DNA of 40,924 bases, from NCBI GenBank assembly GCA_009779845.1, contig WRBE01000021.1:1-40924 (forward strand). Direction: 5' to 3'. The position numbers were made by a program, and so were the translations under genes. This document shows, one piece after another, positions 27,441 through 35,241 of the stretch. How positions within the stretch are numbered: the first letter of the stretch is position 1; each line of letters opens with the position of its first letter. Source of the stretch: Oscillospiraceae bacterium. Lineage in GTDB: Bacteria > Bacillota > Clostridia > Oscillospirales > Oscillospiraceae. The notes beneath the pieces were generated by a model that worked only from the letters and a program-made list of their open reading frames with translations, was not told the origin of the DNA and made no database searches.

Positions 27441-28454
27441 TTAGTTTGCCGGGGCAGTTTTCTTCCGAACAAAACGCCGCACATTTTGCATGGTAACCAC
27501 TGTGATAAGTAGCGCTCCCAAAATGATCCTGACTGTTTCGGGGTTTACATTTACCAAGCTGAGCGCATAGCGCAACAACCCAATAATAAAGACGGCAATG
27601 AGCACCCCCGGCAGCGTCCCCTTGCCCCCCGCTGTGGACATGCCGCCCAGCACGCACATGGCAATGGCCTCAATCTCATATCCAAGGCCCACATCACTGC
27701 GCACCGACCCCACCCAGGAGGAGAAGAATACGGCGGAAATCCCACAGATGAGTCCGCTGATGGAAAACACGATCAGGCGGGTTTTGCCCACATTGATTCC
27801 GGCGTACTCCGCCGCCGTACGGTTTGCGCCGATGGCGAACATGTGCCTGCCAAAGGTGGTCTTGTGCATGACGAACCAGAATATCCCCGCCAGAACGAAA
27901 AAGAATATGACGAAATATGGGACGGGACCCAGCCTTCCGTGGTATAGATTTGCAAACCACGTAACCTCTCTCATGCCGCCTATGTTTGCCGGGCCCAAAA
28001 TGCGTTCTGACAGCCCCCGGAACAAGATCATTGTCCCCAGGGTCACGATCATTGCGGGAAGTTCTCTGAATTTCACCAAAATCAACCCGTTGAGCGCACC
28101 GCAGAGCAATCCGACGGCTAGGGCGGTCAAAAGCCCCAACAGGGCCGATCCCGTCGCATTAAATACGACGCCCAGCAGCGTCGCAGCCAGGACGACAATG
28201 GCGCCCACAGATAAGTCGATCTCCCCCAAAAGGAGACAATAGGCCATAGACAGGGCAATCAGGCCCCGAACCAGGAATACGCTGATTCCGTTGAACAGAT
28301 GATTGGGCGCCAAAAAATTGTGGTGTAAGTTGACGCCCAAAACAATGACCCCAAGTAACAGTGCAAGCAACAGGAACTCCCACCGCATCACACGGGTTTT
28401 GAGATCCCCCGGCGGCGTGGCGTCTAATATGCGTTTTGGCCTGACCTCCGACAT
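27441..28454 (-). CDS. rhaQ: CUT2 sugar ABC transporter permease (RhaQ-like)
   Basis: The product has 337 residues from ATG 28454, four bases after the stop of the preceding permease, with GGGAG about ten bases upstream. It is a polytopic membrane protein with about nine or ten hydrophobic segments and the hallmarks of RbsC-type permeases: GEIDLSVGAIV near 78-88, a GxNxxAAEYAGI segment near 208-222 (GANRTAAEYAGINV) and AIAMCVLGGMSTAGGKGT near 262-280, the segment facing the ATPase. It forms the import channel with the adjacent RhaP-like protein. Two different permease genes side by side are typical of the rhamnose and autoinducer-2 subgroups of CUT2, whereas the ribose system uses one. Confidence 0.88.
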   Translation of the reverse strand: MSEVRPKRILDATPPGDLKTRVMRWEFLLLALLLGVIVLGVNLHHNFLAPNHLFNGISVFLVRGLIALSMAYCLLLGEIDLSVGAIVVLAATLLGVVFNATGSALLGLLTALAVGLLCGALNGLILVKFRELPAMIVTLGTMILFRGLSERILGPANIGGMREVTWFANLYHGRLGPVPYFVIFFFVLAGIFWFVMHKTTFGRHMFAIGANRTAAEYAGINVGKTRLIVFSISGLICGISAVFFSSWVGSVRSDVGLGYEIEAIAMCVLGGMSTAGGKGTLPGVLIAVFIIGLLRYALSLVNVNPETVRIILGALLITVVTMQNVRRFVRKKTAPAN

Positions 28455-28458
28455 AGCT

Positions 28459-29445
28459 CTAAATCTCCCTTCTCTCCAAGCTGCGGCGCGCGGCATGTCT
28501 CGTCATAATCACGTTAGATATGACTGCCAGCAATATGACGCTCCCCAGCAGCGCCTGCTGCCAGAACTGGTCAATCCCCATGAGACTGAGGGAGCGGGCG
28601 AGTACGGCAATGAGCAGCCCGCCCAACAGTACGCCGGGAACCGACCCCTGGCCGCCTCCCAGGCTCACGCCCCCGATAACGCAGGCGGCGATAATATCAA
28701 GCTCCATGCCCATAGCGCTATTATTCATCGCCGAGGCGAAGGATCCCACAAACATGGCCCCGGCAAGACCCGCCAAAGCGCCATTGAACGTATATACAAT
28801 CAGCTTGATCCGATCAATGCGGATTCCGCTGACCAGCGCCGCCTCCGGATTGGAGCCCACGGCGTAAATCTGCCGGCCCAGCTTCGTCCACCGGAGTACG
28901 ATGAACACAAGGATATACACCGCCAGTACGATCCAGACAAGATTGCTGATCCCCAGGGTGGAGCCCCGGGAAAAATCCAGGTATTCCGGCACCAAGAACC
29001 GTGTCCCCACCCACTGGTTATCAGAGATGAAGAACGTCATACCCCGAAATACATACATAAAGCCCAAGCTCGCTATGATGGGCAGGACTTTGCCCTTGGC
29101 AATCACAAGCCCCACCAAGAGTCCGCAGACAGCGCCTACCGCCACGCTGAACAGATAGGCTGTCAGGCCGCTTGTTATGATCCCGTCCCGCATCAGCAGT
29201 GCCGAGGCCATGCCCGACAGGGCCAGGGTAGAGCCGACAGAGATATCAATCCCGCCCAACAGCAGTACCATGAGCATACCTGTCGCCAGCATAATCATAA
29301 ACGAATAGTTGCGCAGGATGCTGTCAATCTGCCCCATTGTAAGGAATGCCGGATTTTGCCATTGCACGATAGCGCCAACGGCAACCAGCACGAGCAAAAG
29401 ACTGAATTCACGCCGGCTGACAAGTTTTCTCAAGTGCGCCTTCAT
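28459..29445 (-). CDS. rhaP: CUT2 sugar ABC transporter permease (RhaP-like)
   Basis: A 328-residue membrane protein with about nine hydrophobic segments. RbsC-type motifs are GGIDISVGSTLAL near 64-76, YAVGSNPEAALVSGI near 194-208 and IAACVIGGVSLGGGQGS near 248-264. The ATG overlaps the stop of the ATPase gene (ATGA), with GGGGGAG just upstream, so translation is coupled. The chain ends in a basic tail (RHAARRSLERREI). It is the partner of the permease encoded right after it; the order ATPase, permease, permease, binding protein resembles the rhizobial rhamnose importer except for the place of the binding protein. Confidence 0.88.
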   Translation of the reverse strand: MKAHLRKLVSRREFSLLLVLVAVGAIVQWQNPAFLTMGQIDSILRNYSFMIMLATGMLMVLLLGGIDISVGSTLALSGMASALLMRDGIITSGLTAYLFSVAVGAVCGLLVGLVIAKGKVLPIIASLGFMYVFRGMTFFISDNQWVGTRFLVPEYLDFSRGSTLGISNLVWIVLAVYILVFIVLRWTKLGRQIYAVGSNPEAALVSGIRIDRIKLIVYTFNGALAGLAGAMFVGSFASAMNNSAMGMELDIIAACVIGGVSLGGGQGSVPGVLLGGLLIAVLARSLSLMGIDQFWQQALLGSVILLAVISNVIMTRHAARRSLERREI

Positions 29446-30956
29446 CCCGTCTCCCCCAGTTCCGTTTTTCCGTCTTTTTTCATGGCTAACTCCAGGATTT
29501 TCTCCCCTGTAGCCTCCGTCCGACTCAGTTCTCCGGTGATGCGGCCTTCACACATGACGTAAATACGGTCGCACATGCCTAAAATTTCCGGCATCTCGGA
29601 GGAGACCATGATAATCGCCATGCCCTGTCCGGCCAACTCTCCCATGATCTCATAGATGGCGGCCTTGGCCCCCACATCTACGCCTTTGGTGGGTTCATCC
29701 ATGATTAAGACATCCAACTTGCTGGTGAGCGCCCGGGCTACCACCAGTTTTTGCTGGTTCCCCCCAGAGAGGGAACCGGCCAGATCAAAGAGTGTTTTCG
29801 CCCTTGTATCCACCCGTTCGGCCAAATCCTTAGCCGTGACCCGCTCCGCCTTTTCATTGATGAACCCCAGCTTGGAAAATTGGGAGAGCTCCGCCAATGT
29901 GATATTTCTGCCCAGCCCCCAGTCCAAAATCAGCCCTTTGTGCTGGCGGTCCTCCGTGAGGAGGCCGATCCCCTTTTGCATGGCCTCCTGGGGAGAGCGG
30001 ATCTGCACTTGTGCTCCGTTTAAGTAAAGTGCGCCGCCATCGGGCTTTGCCACACCGAACAGGGTCTCCATGACCTCCGTCCGCCCGGCGCCCACCAGGC
30101 CCGTGATCCCGATGATCTCGCCCCGGCGTGCCGCAAAGCTCACGTCCTTAAAGAATCCCGTGCAGGAGAGGCGTTCCGCCCGCAGGACTTCCGGGCCGAT
30201 CTCAAGTTCCGGCTTGGGAAAGAGGTCTGTGAGCTCTCTGCCCACCATGGCATGGATCAGGTCGGCTTCGGACACCTCGCTCACATTCCGGGTCCAGATA
30301 TATTTGGCGTCCCGGAACACGGTCACCCGGGAGGCCAGGCGGTACATGTCCTCAAAGCGGTGGGAAATAAAGACGATGGCGACGCCGCCGTCCCGCAGCT
30401 TTTCCGTGATCTCATACAGCCGGTTAGCCTCTGTCCGGGTCAGGGCCGCCGTGGGCTCATCCATGATAATGATGCGGGCATTGGTGGAGAGGGCCTTTGC
30501 GATTTCCACCATCTGCTGTTGGGCGACACTGAGACTCCCCATGAGATCCGTAGCGTGAAAATCGACTTTCAAGGCGTCAAGGAGCACCTGCGCCTCCTTG
30601 TGCATGGTACGCCATTGGATGAAGCCGTAGGTTCGCTTCTCATGGCCCATGAAAATATTTTCCGTCACCGTGAGATGGGGATAGGCCGTCACGTGTTGGT
30701 ATATAGCCGCAACCCCCGCCTGACTGGCATCTCTGGGGGATTTAAATGACACTTTCTTGCCGTCTAAAATGATCTCCCCGGCGTCTGGCTGGTGCACACC
30801 GGTAATCACTTTGATCAAAGTGGATTTTCCGGCCCCGTTTTCCCCCATCAAGGCGTGGATTTCACCCGCTTTTAGCTGGAAATTCACATTGTCCAGGGCT
30901 TTTACGCCGGGAAAGAGCTTTGTAATACCGTGCAGTTCTAAAATATACTCCGGCAT
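29442..30956 (-). CDS. rhaT: CUT2 sugar ABC transporter ATP-binding protein with twin cassettes (RhaT-like)
   Basis: The product has 504 residues from ATG 30956 (AGGAGG seven bases upstream), the normal length for RbsA/AraG-type twin ATPases. The first cassette has Walker A GENGAGKST at 38-46, signature LSVAQQQ and Walker B IIMDEPTAAL. The second cassette has the degenerate Walker A GLVGAGRTE, usual in this family, signature LSGGNQQK and Walker B LIMDEPTKGVD. It powers rhamnose uptake from the cytoplasmic face. It is the first gene of the operon; about 220 bp of untranslated leader separates it from the predicted promoter. The name follows the rhizobial transporter, not the E. coli RhaT symporter. 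Confidence 0.9.
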   Translation of the reverse strand: MPEYILELHGITKLFPGVKALDNVNFQLKAGEIHALMGENGAGKSTLIKVITGVHQPDAGEIILDGKKVSFKSPRDASQAGVAAIYQHVTAYPHLTVTENIFMGHEKRTYGFIQWRTMHKEAQVLLDALKVDFHATDLMGSLSVAQQQMVEIAKALSTNARIIIMDEPTAALTRTEANRLYEITEKLRDGGVAIVFISHRFEDMYRLASRVTVFRDAKYIWTRNVSEVSEADLIHAMVGRELTDLFPKPELEIGPEVLRAERLSCTGFFKDVSFAARRGEIIGITGLVGAGRTEVMETLFGVAKPDGGALYLNGAQVQIRSPQEAMQKGIGLLTEDRQHKGLILDWGLGRNITLAELSQFSKLGFINEKAERVTAKDLAERVDTRAKTLFDLAGSLSGGNQQKLVVARALTSKLDVLIMDEPTKGVDVGAKAAIYEIMGELAGQGMAIIMVSSEMPEILGMCDRIYVMCEGRITGELSRTEATGEKILELAMKKDGKTELGETG

Positions 30957-30999
30957 CCGCTGTCCTCCTGTACGATGTACATGACATGGTTTTCTCTGT

Positions 31000-31025
31000 G
31001 TCTCCCCGCCTCCCGTGCGGGAGAC
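31000..31025 (-). other. Stem-loop in the leader of the rhamnose operon
   Basis: GTCTCCC (31000-31006) pairs with GGGAGAC (31019-31025). It lies about 40 bases before the ATPase start codon, within the predicted 220-base leader. No U-run follows on the minus strand. The gap 30957-31264 contains this hairpin, the palindrome at 31140-31156, the promoter and the direct repeat, but no gene. Confidence 0.45.
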
Positions 31026-31139
31026 ACCGGGCCATTGAATTTTGCTTGACGCTGTCTTAATCTGACGATATACTGATATAGGGCATCCGCCCATTATCCC
31101 TTCCCGTTTCGTGATTTCGCCAGTTTACCGAGATGCATT

Positions 31140-31156
31140 TTGTGCACATTGCACAA
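31140..31156. promoter_or_regulatory. 17-bp perfect palindrome, candidate repressor operator
   Basis: TTGTGCA-CAT-TGCACAA is a perfect inverted repeat with 7-bp arms and a 3-base centre. It sits roughly 20 to 40 bases downstream of the predicted start of the rhamnose-operon transcript, where a bound repressor would block elongation or initiation. It lacks the central CG of a cre site. The protein that binds is unknown. Confidence 0.55.
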
Positions 31157-31184
31157 TAACTCTTTTTTATCTCACTTGATTCCT

Positions 31185-31213
31185 ATTATAAGTGGTGAAT
31201 CTGTAAAACTCTC
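31185..31213 (-). promoter_or_regulatory. Candidate promoter of the rhamnose operon
   Basis: A perfect TATAAT lies on the minus strand at 31190-31185. The hexamer 17 bp upstream (GAGAGT, 31213-31208) is a poor -35, as expected for a promoter needing an activator. The AraC-type direct repeat begins four bases further upstream, the usual class II activation geometry. Transcription would start near 31178. Confidence 0.6.
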
Positions 31214-31216
31214 ATC

Positions 31217-31246
31217 CTATCTTGTTTATTTCTTGCACTATCTTGT
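31217..31246. promoter_or_regulatory. 9-bp direct repeat with 21-bp phasing, candidate AraC-family binding site
   Basis: CTATCTTGT occurs at 31217-31225 and again at 31238-31246, exactly 21 bp apart. AraC-family activators bind such directly repeated half-sites on one face of the helix. The pair lies between the rhamnose promoter and the start of the divergent AraC-type gene, so it can serve both activation of the operon and autoregulation. Confidence 0.65.
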
Positions 31247-31264
31247 CATATGCGAGGTATTCTG

Positions 31265-32161
31265 ATGCAGGTTTTTTCTTACGAACTGGACTATGCGCCA
31301 AACTCCACCTGGAACTTCATTTCCACCACGGCAATGGCCAAGGCCAATTTCCTGTATCTCCAAGAGGTGGGCTGTTTCTTTGCGGGAAAGAAGTATTACA
31401 CCACCCGCCAGGGCCTGGATTCCTTTCTCATCAAGCTAACCCTTTCCGGGGGCGGCATTCTGGAATACGGCGGCCACAAAGAGCACGTGGGCCCCGGACG
31501 TTTCTATTGGATCGACTGCTTAAATTGGCAGCATTACTACACAGACCCGGATATGGGCCGCTGGGATGTGATCTGGGTGCATTTCAACGGCCCCACTGCA
31601 AGGGCATATTACGAGGCCTACCGCAAATTACAGGGCGGCGCCGTAGGAACCTTGGTGCCCGACTCCTCCATGCACATGCTCATGGAGACCCTGTCCAATC
31701 GGGCGCTTACGTCGGCCTCTCCCTTTTCCGCAGAACAGAATCTATTTGAATTTGACGTACAGACCTCGGGCCTTTTGACCCGGCTTCTCATAGAGTGCAT
31801 CTCCTCTGCGGGGACCACCAGCAAATTACAGCACATCCCGCCTATGATCTGTGATATCCGCAGCTATTTAACGGCACACTATAACGAAAAAATCACCCTA
31901 GAGCACTTGGCCGCCCAATTTAGTTTAGACCCCTATTACCTGCAAAAACTCTTTAAGCGATACATCGGGCAATCTCCCATGGAGTATGTGATCTATCTGC
32001 GCATGGCCCGTGCACGGAGTCTCCTCCGCACCGGTTCTATGTCCATCAGCGAAATCGCCTATACCGTGGGCATTGACAACATCAGCCACTTTACACGCCA
32101 GTTTAAAAAGCAAGAGGGCATGACCCCGAGCCAATATCGGCGGTTTTGGCCCACGGGTTAA
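31265..32161 (+). CDS. AraC-family transcriptional regulator, probable activator of the rhamnose operon
   Basis: The product has 298 residues from ATG 31265, preceded by GAGG seven bases upstream; an ATG at 31250 lacks a site. The N-terminal 160 residues have the cupin-like AraC-binding pattern (LTLSGGGILEYGG, GPGRFYWIDCLNWQHYY), the sugar-sensing half. The C-terminal 100 residues hold two helix-turn-helix motifs (ITLEHLAAQFSLDPYYLQKLF and ISEIAYTVGIDNISHFTRQF, each as consecutive pieces of the AraC signature). It is transcribed divergently from the rhamnose operon, across a region with an AraC-type direct repeat and a TATAAT, so it most likely activates that operon in response to rhamnose. 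It could also regulate the nitroreductase gene downstream. Confidence 0.9.
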   Translation: MQVFSYELDYAPNSTWNFISTTAMAKANFLYLQEVGCFFAGKKYYTTRQGLDSFLIKLTLSGGGILEYGGHKEHVGPGRFYWIDCLNWQHYYTDPDMGRWDVIWVHFNGPTARAYYEAYRKLQGGAVGTLVPDSSMHMLMETLSNRALTSASPFSAEQNLFEFDVQTSGLLTRLLIECISSAGTTSKLQHIPPMICDIRSYLTAHYNEKITLEHLAAQFSLDPYYLQKLFKRYIGQSPMEYVIYLRMARARSLLRTGSMSISEIAYTVGIDNISHFTRQFKKQEGMTPSQYRRFWPTG

Positions 32162-32280
32162 TTATGATGTACATTATACTGCGAAAGGAAGGGTTTATCG
32201 CCTGGCTGCAAGCCGAAGGCGTCCTGCCATAACCCAGATCTGTCCCGCAATACGATCTTATAAAAAATGGAGGTTCCCCC

Positions 32281-33045
32281 ATGAACGAACAAATCAGACA
32301 AAATCGCCGCTCTATGCACTGCCCGCACTTTAAAGAATCCATGCGAGAGAGCGATCAGTCAAAAGGTATCCCCCACCCGCCCCATAGCCATCCGGTCCGG
32401 GGTGAGCTGATCGAACTGCCCGCCTTCGACGCCCTGGCGAACAACGCCGCCTACATCGATCTACTAGACACCCGCCGGAGCGTGCGGGCGTTTACGGATA
32501 AGGCAATCACAGGGGCGGAGCTGGCCTTCCTGCTCTGGAGCGCACAGGGGATCCAGAGCTACCGTGGGGCAAATCAAGTCGCCACTCTGCGCCCCGTACC
32601 CAGCGGCGGCGCACGCCATCCCTTTGAGCTGTATGTCGCCGTGCAAAACGTGGAGGGGTTAAACCCCGGCCTCTATCGCTATGTCCCCCTGGCGCACATG
32701 GGGGAAAAGCGGGCGGCGGTTGAATATCTGGGCAGATTTGAAGACTATGAAACCCGAATCCCGGCACTGCTGGCCGGACAGACCTGGGCCGGGACGGCCC
32801 CCCTCGTCCTATTCTTCAGCGCAGTCCCCTACCGTGCGGAGTGGCGCTATCAAGAGGCCTCCCACCGGGTCATGCTGATCGACTTGGGCCACGTGGGGCA
32901 AAACGTCATGCTCAGCGCCGAGGCCCTGGGCCTGGGCAGTTGCTGCTGTGCCGCCTACGATCAAGCCCTCTGCGACGCCGCCCTGGGTTTCGACGGAGAG
33001 CAGGAGTACACCGTGTATGCAGTCCCGGTCGGCACGCCGGGGTAG
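32281..33045 (+). CDS. SagB/ThcOx-type nitroreductase family protein
   Basis: The 254-residue product belongs to the FMN-dependent nitroreductase fold. It has an RRSVRAFTDKAI segment near 62-74 (phosphate-binding Arg of the flavin site), SGGARHPFELYVAV near 104-117, typical of SagB-type proteins, and a C-terminal LGLGSCCCAAYDQ segment near 217. The first 55 residues are a hydrophilic, His- and Cys-containing extension (MHCPHF, HPPHSHP) not needed for the fold. ATG has GGAGG seven bases upstream. SagB-type enzymes also act as azoline dehydrogenases in thiazole/oxazole peptide clusters, but no cyclodehydratase or precursor gene is near, so a general oxidoreductase role is more likely. A 119-bp gap with TATACT at 32175 as possible -10 separates it from the AraC gene. 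Confidence 0.85.
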   Translation: MNEQIRQNRRSMHCPHFKESMRESDQSKGIPHPPHSHPVRGELIELPAFDALANNAAYIDLLDTRRSVRAFTDKAITGAELAFLLWSAQGIQSYRGANQVATLRPVPSGGARHPFELYVAVQNVEGLNPGLYRYVPLAHMGEKRAAVEYLGRFEDYETRIPALLAGQTWAGTAPLVLFFSAVPYRAEWRYQEASHRVMLIDLGHVGQNVMLSAEALGLGSCCCAAYDQALCDAALGFDGEQEYTVYAVPVGTPG

Positions 33046-33056
33046 TTACATAGGCT

Positions 33057-33309
33057 GTAGGGGCGGCAATCTGCCGCCCGGGGTTGGACACATTAGGTTA
33101 CTATGCGCCAACCAGACCAACATGCGGACGGCAACCTGCCGCCCCTACGGGGCGCAAAAAAACCGCCACAATTCCTCCAAAGGAGACTGTGGCTGGTTTT
33201 TAATGCTAAAATTTGTTCTTAATTTGAATGCGTTCCAATTTCGCCTCCTGTTACTGAAAGTTGGGCTGTTGTCGGCATTCAACTGCAGGCGGCAGATTGC
33301 CGCCCCTAC
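33057..33309. repeat. Palindromic GGCGGCA repeats forming inverted ends of a 253-bp segment
   Basis: A 22-bp sequence at 33057-33078 (GTAGG then GGCGGCA-ATC-TGCCGCC) recurs exactly as its reverse complement at 33288-33309. A degenerate middle copy ending in GCCGCCCCTAC lies at about 33128-33148. Each copy is itself a small hairpin. The segment holds the bidirectional terminator but no gene. It looks like a REP- or MITE-like element between two convergent transcription units. Confidence 0.7.
33156..33201. terminator. Bidirectional intrinsic terminator
   Basis: AACCGCCACA (33161-33170) pairs with TGTGGCTGGTT (33188-33198) with one bulge, capped by an inner CTCC/GGAG stem. It is followed by TTTTT on the plus strand and by TTTTTTT on the minus strand, so it can end both the nitroreductase transcript and the converging FtsX-type operon. 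Confidence 0.8.
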
Positions 33310-33329
33310 GCTCACCCAACAAGGCAAAC

Positions 33330-33983
33330 TCACCCCGCAATCGCACCGTCCGACATACGATACACCACGTCCGACGCCTCGGCGATTGCCGGGTCGTGGG
33401 TCACTACGATTACGGCGTAGCCCTGCTCGTGGGCTAGGCGTTTGAGGATATCCACAACAATCTTGCCATTGGTCTTATCCAGGTTCCCTGTCGGCTCGTC
33501 CGCTAAGATCACCTTGGCCCCGGTGGACAGCGCCCGGGCGATGGCCACCCGCTGTTGTTCGCCGCCGGACAGGTTGGCAGGGTAGCGCTTATGCTTTTCC
33601 CCATCAATGCCCACGGATTCCAAGAGCGCAATCGCCCGCTTTTTCGCCTCGCCTTTGGGCGTCTTATTCATATCCATGGGATAGCAGACATTTTCCAGTG
33701 CGGTCAGGAGGGGAAAGAGTTGAAACGCCTGAAAGATCATGGCGACCTTCTCCCGGCGGTAGCGGTTTAAATCCATAGACGCCAAGTCCTCACCGTCGAT
33801 TTCCACCCCGCCTGTGGTGGGCAGATCAAGCCCCGCCATAATGGATAACAGCGTCGTCTTCCCGCTGCCGGAAGGTCCGACGATGGCCGTAAACTTCCCC
33901 GCCTCAAAATCGGCGGATATGTTATTTAACACGTCACTTTCGCTGTTCTTATAGCGATAGCATATGTTTTCAAGTTGTAGCAT
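33330..33983 (-). CDS. ABC transporter ATP-binding protein (LolD/MacB type)
   Basis: A 217-residue single-cassette ATPase with Walker A GPSGSGKTT at 36-44, Q-loop in IFQAFQLFPLL near 83-93, signature LSGGEQQRVAIA near 138-149, Walker B VILADEPTGNLD near 159-170 and switch His in VVTHD near 195. The length and the FQxFxLFPxLTAxENV pattern place it with LolD/MacB/BceA-like partners of FtsX permeases (MacB superfamily, type VII). It is the last gene of an operon with two such permeases, ten bases after the second, and has GGAGG before its ATG. These systems move lipids, peptides or signals mechanically rather than nutrients. No histidine kinase of the Bce type is adjacent. Substrate unknown. Confidence 0.93.
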   Translation of the reverse strand: MLQLENICYRYKNSESDVLNNISADFEAGKFTAIVGPSGSGKTTLLSIMAGLDLPTTGGVEIDGEDLASMDLNRYRREKVAMIFQAFQLFPLLTALENVCYPMDMNKTPKGEAKKRAIALLESVGIDGEKHKRYPANLSGGEQQRVAIARALSTGAKVILADEPTGNLDKTNGKIVVDILKRLAHEQGYAVIVVTHDPAIAEASDVVYRMSDGAIAG

Positions 33984-33993
33984 GACAGCCTCC

Positions 33994-35241
33994 CTATTCC
34001 TTTACTTGCAGTAAATCCAGCGGCGCACGATTTGTCACAAGGATCGCCCCTATAGCGGCGCCGACTGCGGCACCGGCCCAGTAGGGCGTCACCACCGTGA
34101 GCAAATCCGCCCGCCATCCAATGGCGACGATTAACAGGATTCCAACCAATCCGCCGACGACGCACAGTATGATCTGTCCGAGCCACAGGACGATCTGCAC
34201 CTTTCCTTTCGGCATACCCAACACCCGCATAATGGCGGCGTTTTTCGCATTCTGCAGCAATAAAAGCATTGCCAGACCCGCACCAATCACTCCAGATATG
34301 CCCATGGCGATGGGAAACAGCAACTGCAACAACAGCACATGTTGTTCCAGGGCCGTCACGCCAAACCGCAGTTCCTGATCCCAGATATCAACGGCCAATC
34401 GCTCACGCCAGGGATATATGGACACGACACATCGCAACAGGTCGTCCAATTGTTCGCTCACATCCGCCAGTTCACGGTTAAAGGCCGGGTCTATGGCAAA
34501 CTTGAAGGTGAGAAATCCCGTAAAATTGCCCAACATATTTTCCATTGCAGGCAAGGGGATCACCGCCCCCCCATGGACCATATCCGGCAGCCCCGCCCCG
34601 TCATGGATCCCCAGCACCGTAGCAGGGGCATAGCGCCACTCCCCCTGACGGAATAAAACAGGCTCATAATATACGATATAGGCCCTGTCCCCCAATGCAA
34701 GGCCCCGTCTCTGCATCAATTCCTGGGAGATCACAACGGGGATAGGCGTATTTTCTATATATGTGAAATCACTCTCATTTTTGCCGTCTGCAAATTGTAT
34801 TTCCATGTTGAACGAGATCTTCCGGCCCATAAATCCGTCTGGCTCCTCCGTCAAGTGCCGCAATGCAGCGACCCCCACTAAAATATCCGCCCCGCCGGGT
34901 GCATCTATCACAGAGAGAGGTGCATCTGACACCTCCACGAGAAATGCCGAAGCGGCGCCCTCCAAATACGTCTCTTTTGCTATCCCCAGGTCTAAAATAT
35001 CCCGCACCACTCTCATGGGTACAATATCGCTGAGCACACGCCCGCTCCGCCGAAAGTCCTGCTCCAGCCGGAATTCGGCGTTTACAACGCTTTCGGCATA
35101 GAGCTGGTCGATCTCTCCCTGTAGGCTTATGATATTGTGATACAAAAAGCCCAAGGCCAGGGTGAGGGCCAGTGCCACGGCCATGCCTAAGAGAGTCTTT
35201 GCCGGCGCGCGGACAATATGCCTGTATATATACTGTATCAT
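33994..35241 (-). CDS. FtsX-like ABC permease (415 residues)
   Basis: A membrane protein with one N-terminal transmembrane segment (about 14-34), a large extracytoplasmic domain (about 35-300) and three C-terminal segments (about 310-335, 350-380 and 385-405), the MacB/FtsX topology. The cytoplasmic motif NAAIMRVLGMPKGKVQIVL near 335-355 matches the FtsX-domain consensus (xxAIxRxLGxxxxxV). The ATG overlaps the stop of the longer permease (ATGA), so the two are translated together and probably form a heterodimer with the ATPase at 33330-33983. It ends in LDLLQVKE, like the ILRxE tail of the family. What is transported is unknown. Confidence 0.9.
   Translation of the reverse strand: MIQYIYRHIVRAPAKTLLGMAVALALTLALGFLYHNIISLQGEIDQLYAESVVNAEFRLEQDFRRSGRVLSDIVPMRVVRDILDLGIAKETYLEGAASAFLVEVSDAPLSVIDAPGGADILVGVAALRHLTEEPDGFMGRKISFNMEIQFADGKNESDFTYIENTPIPVVISQELMQRRGLALGDRAYIVYYEPVLFRQGEWRYAPATVLGIHDGAGLPDMVHGGAVIPLPAMENMLGNFTGFLTFKFAIDPAFNRELADVSEQLDDLLRCVVSIYPWRERLAVDIWDQELRFGVTALEQHVLLLQLLFPIAMGISGVIGAGLAMLLLLQNAKNAAIMRVLGMPKGKVQIVLWLGQIILCVVGGLVGILLIVAIGWRADLLTVVTPYWAGAAVGAAIGAILVTNRAPLDLLQVKE

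Noticed and set aside
28303..29562. 419-codon open frame on the plus strand
   Set aside because: It lies wholly antisense to the RhaP-like permease and the end of the ATPase gene, is rich in His, Gln and Asn with no family pattern, and has no ribosome site.
31140..31156. Palindrome considered as a CcpA cre site
   Set aside because: It lacks the central CG and the TGnAAnCG half-pattern of cre.
32281..33045. SagB-type gene considered as part of a thiazole/oxazole peptide cluster
   Set aside because: No cyclodehydratase (SagC/D-like) gene or precursor peptide is next to it; neighbours are an AraC regulator and an FtsX-type ABC operon.
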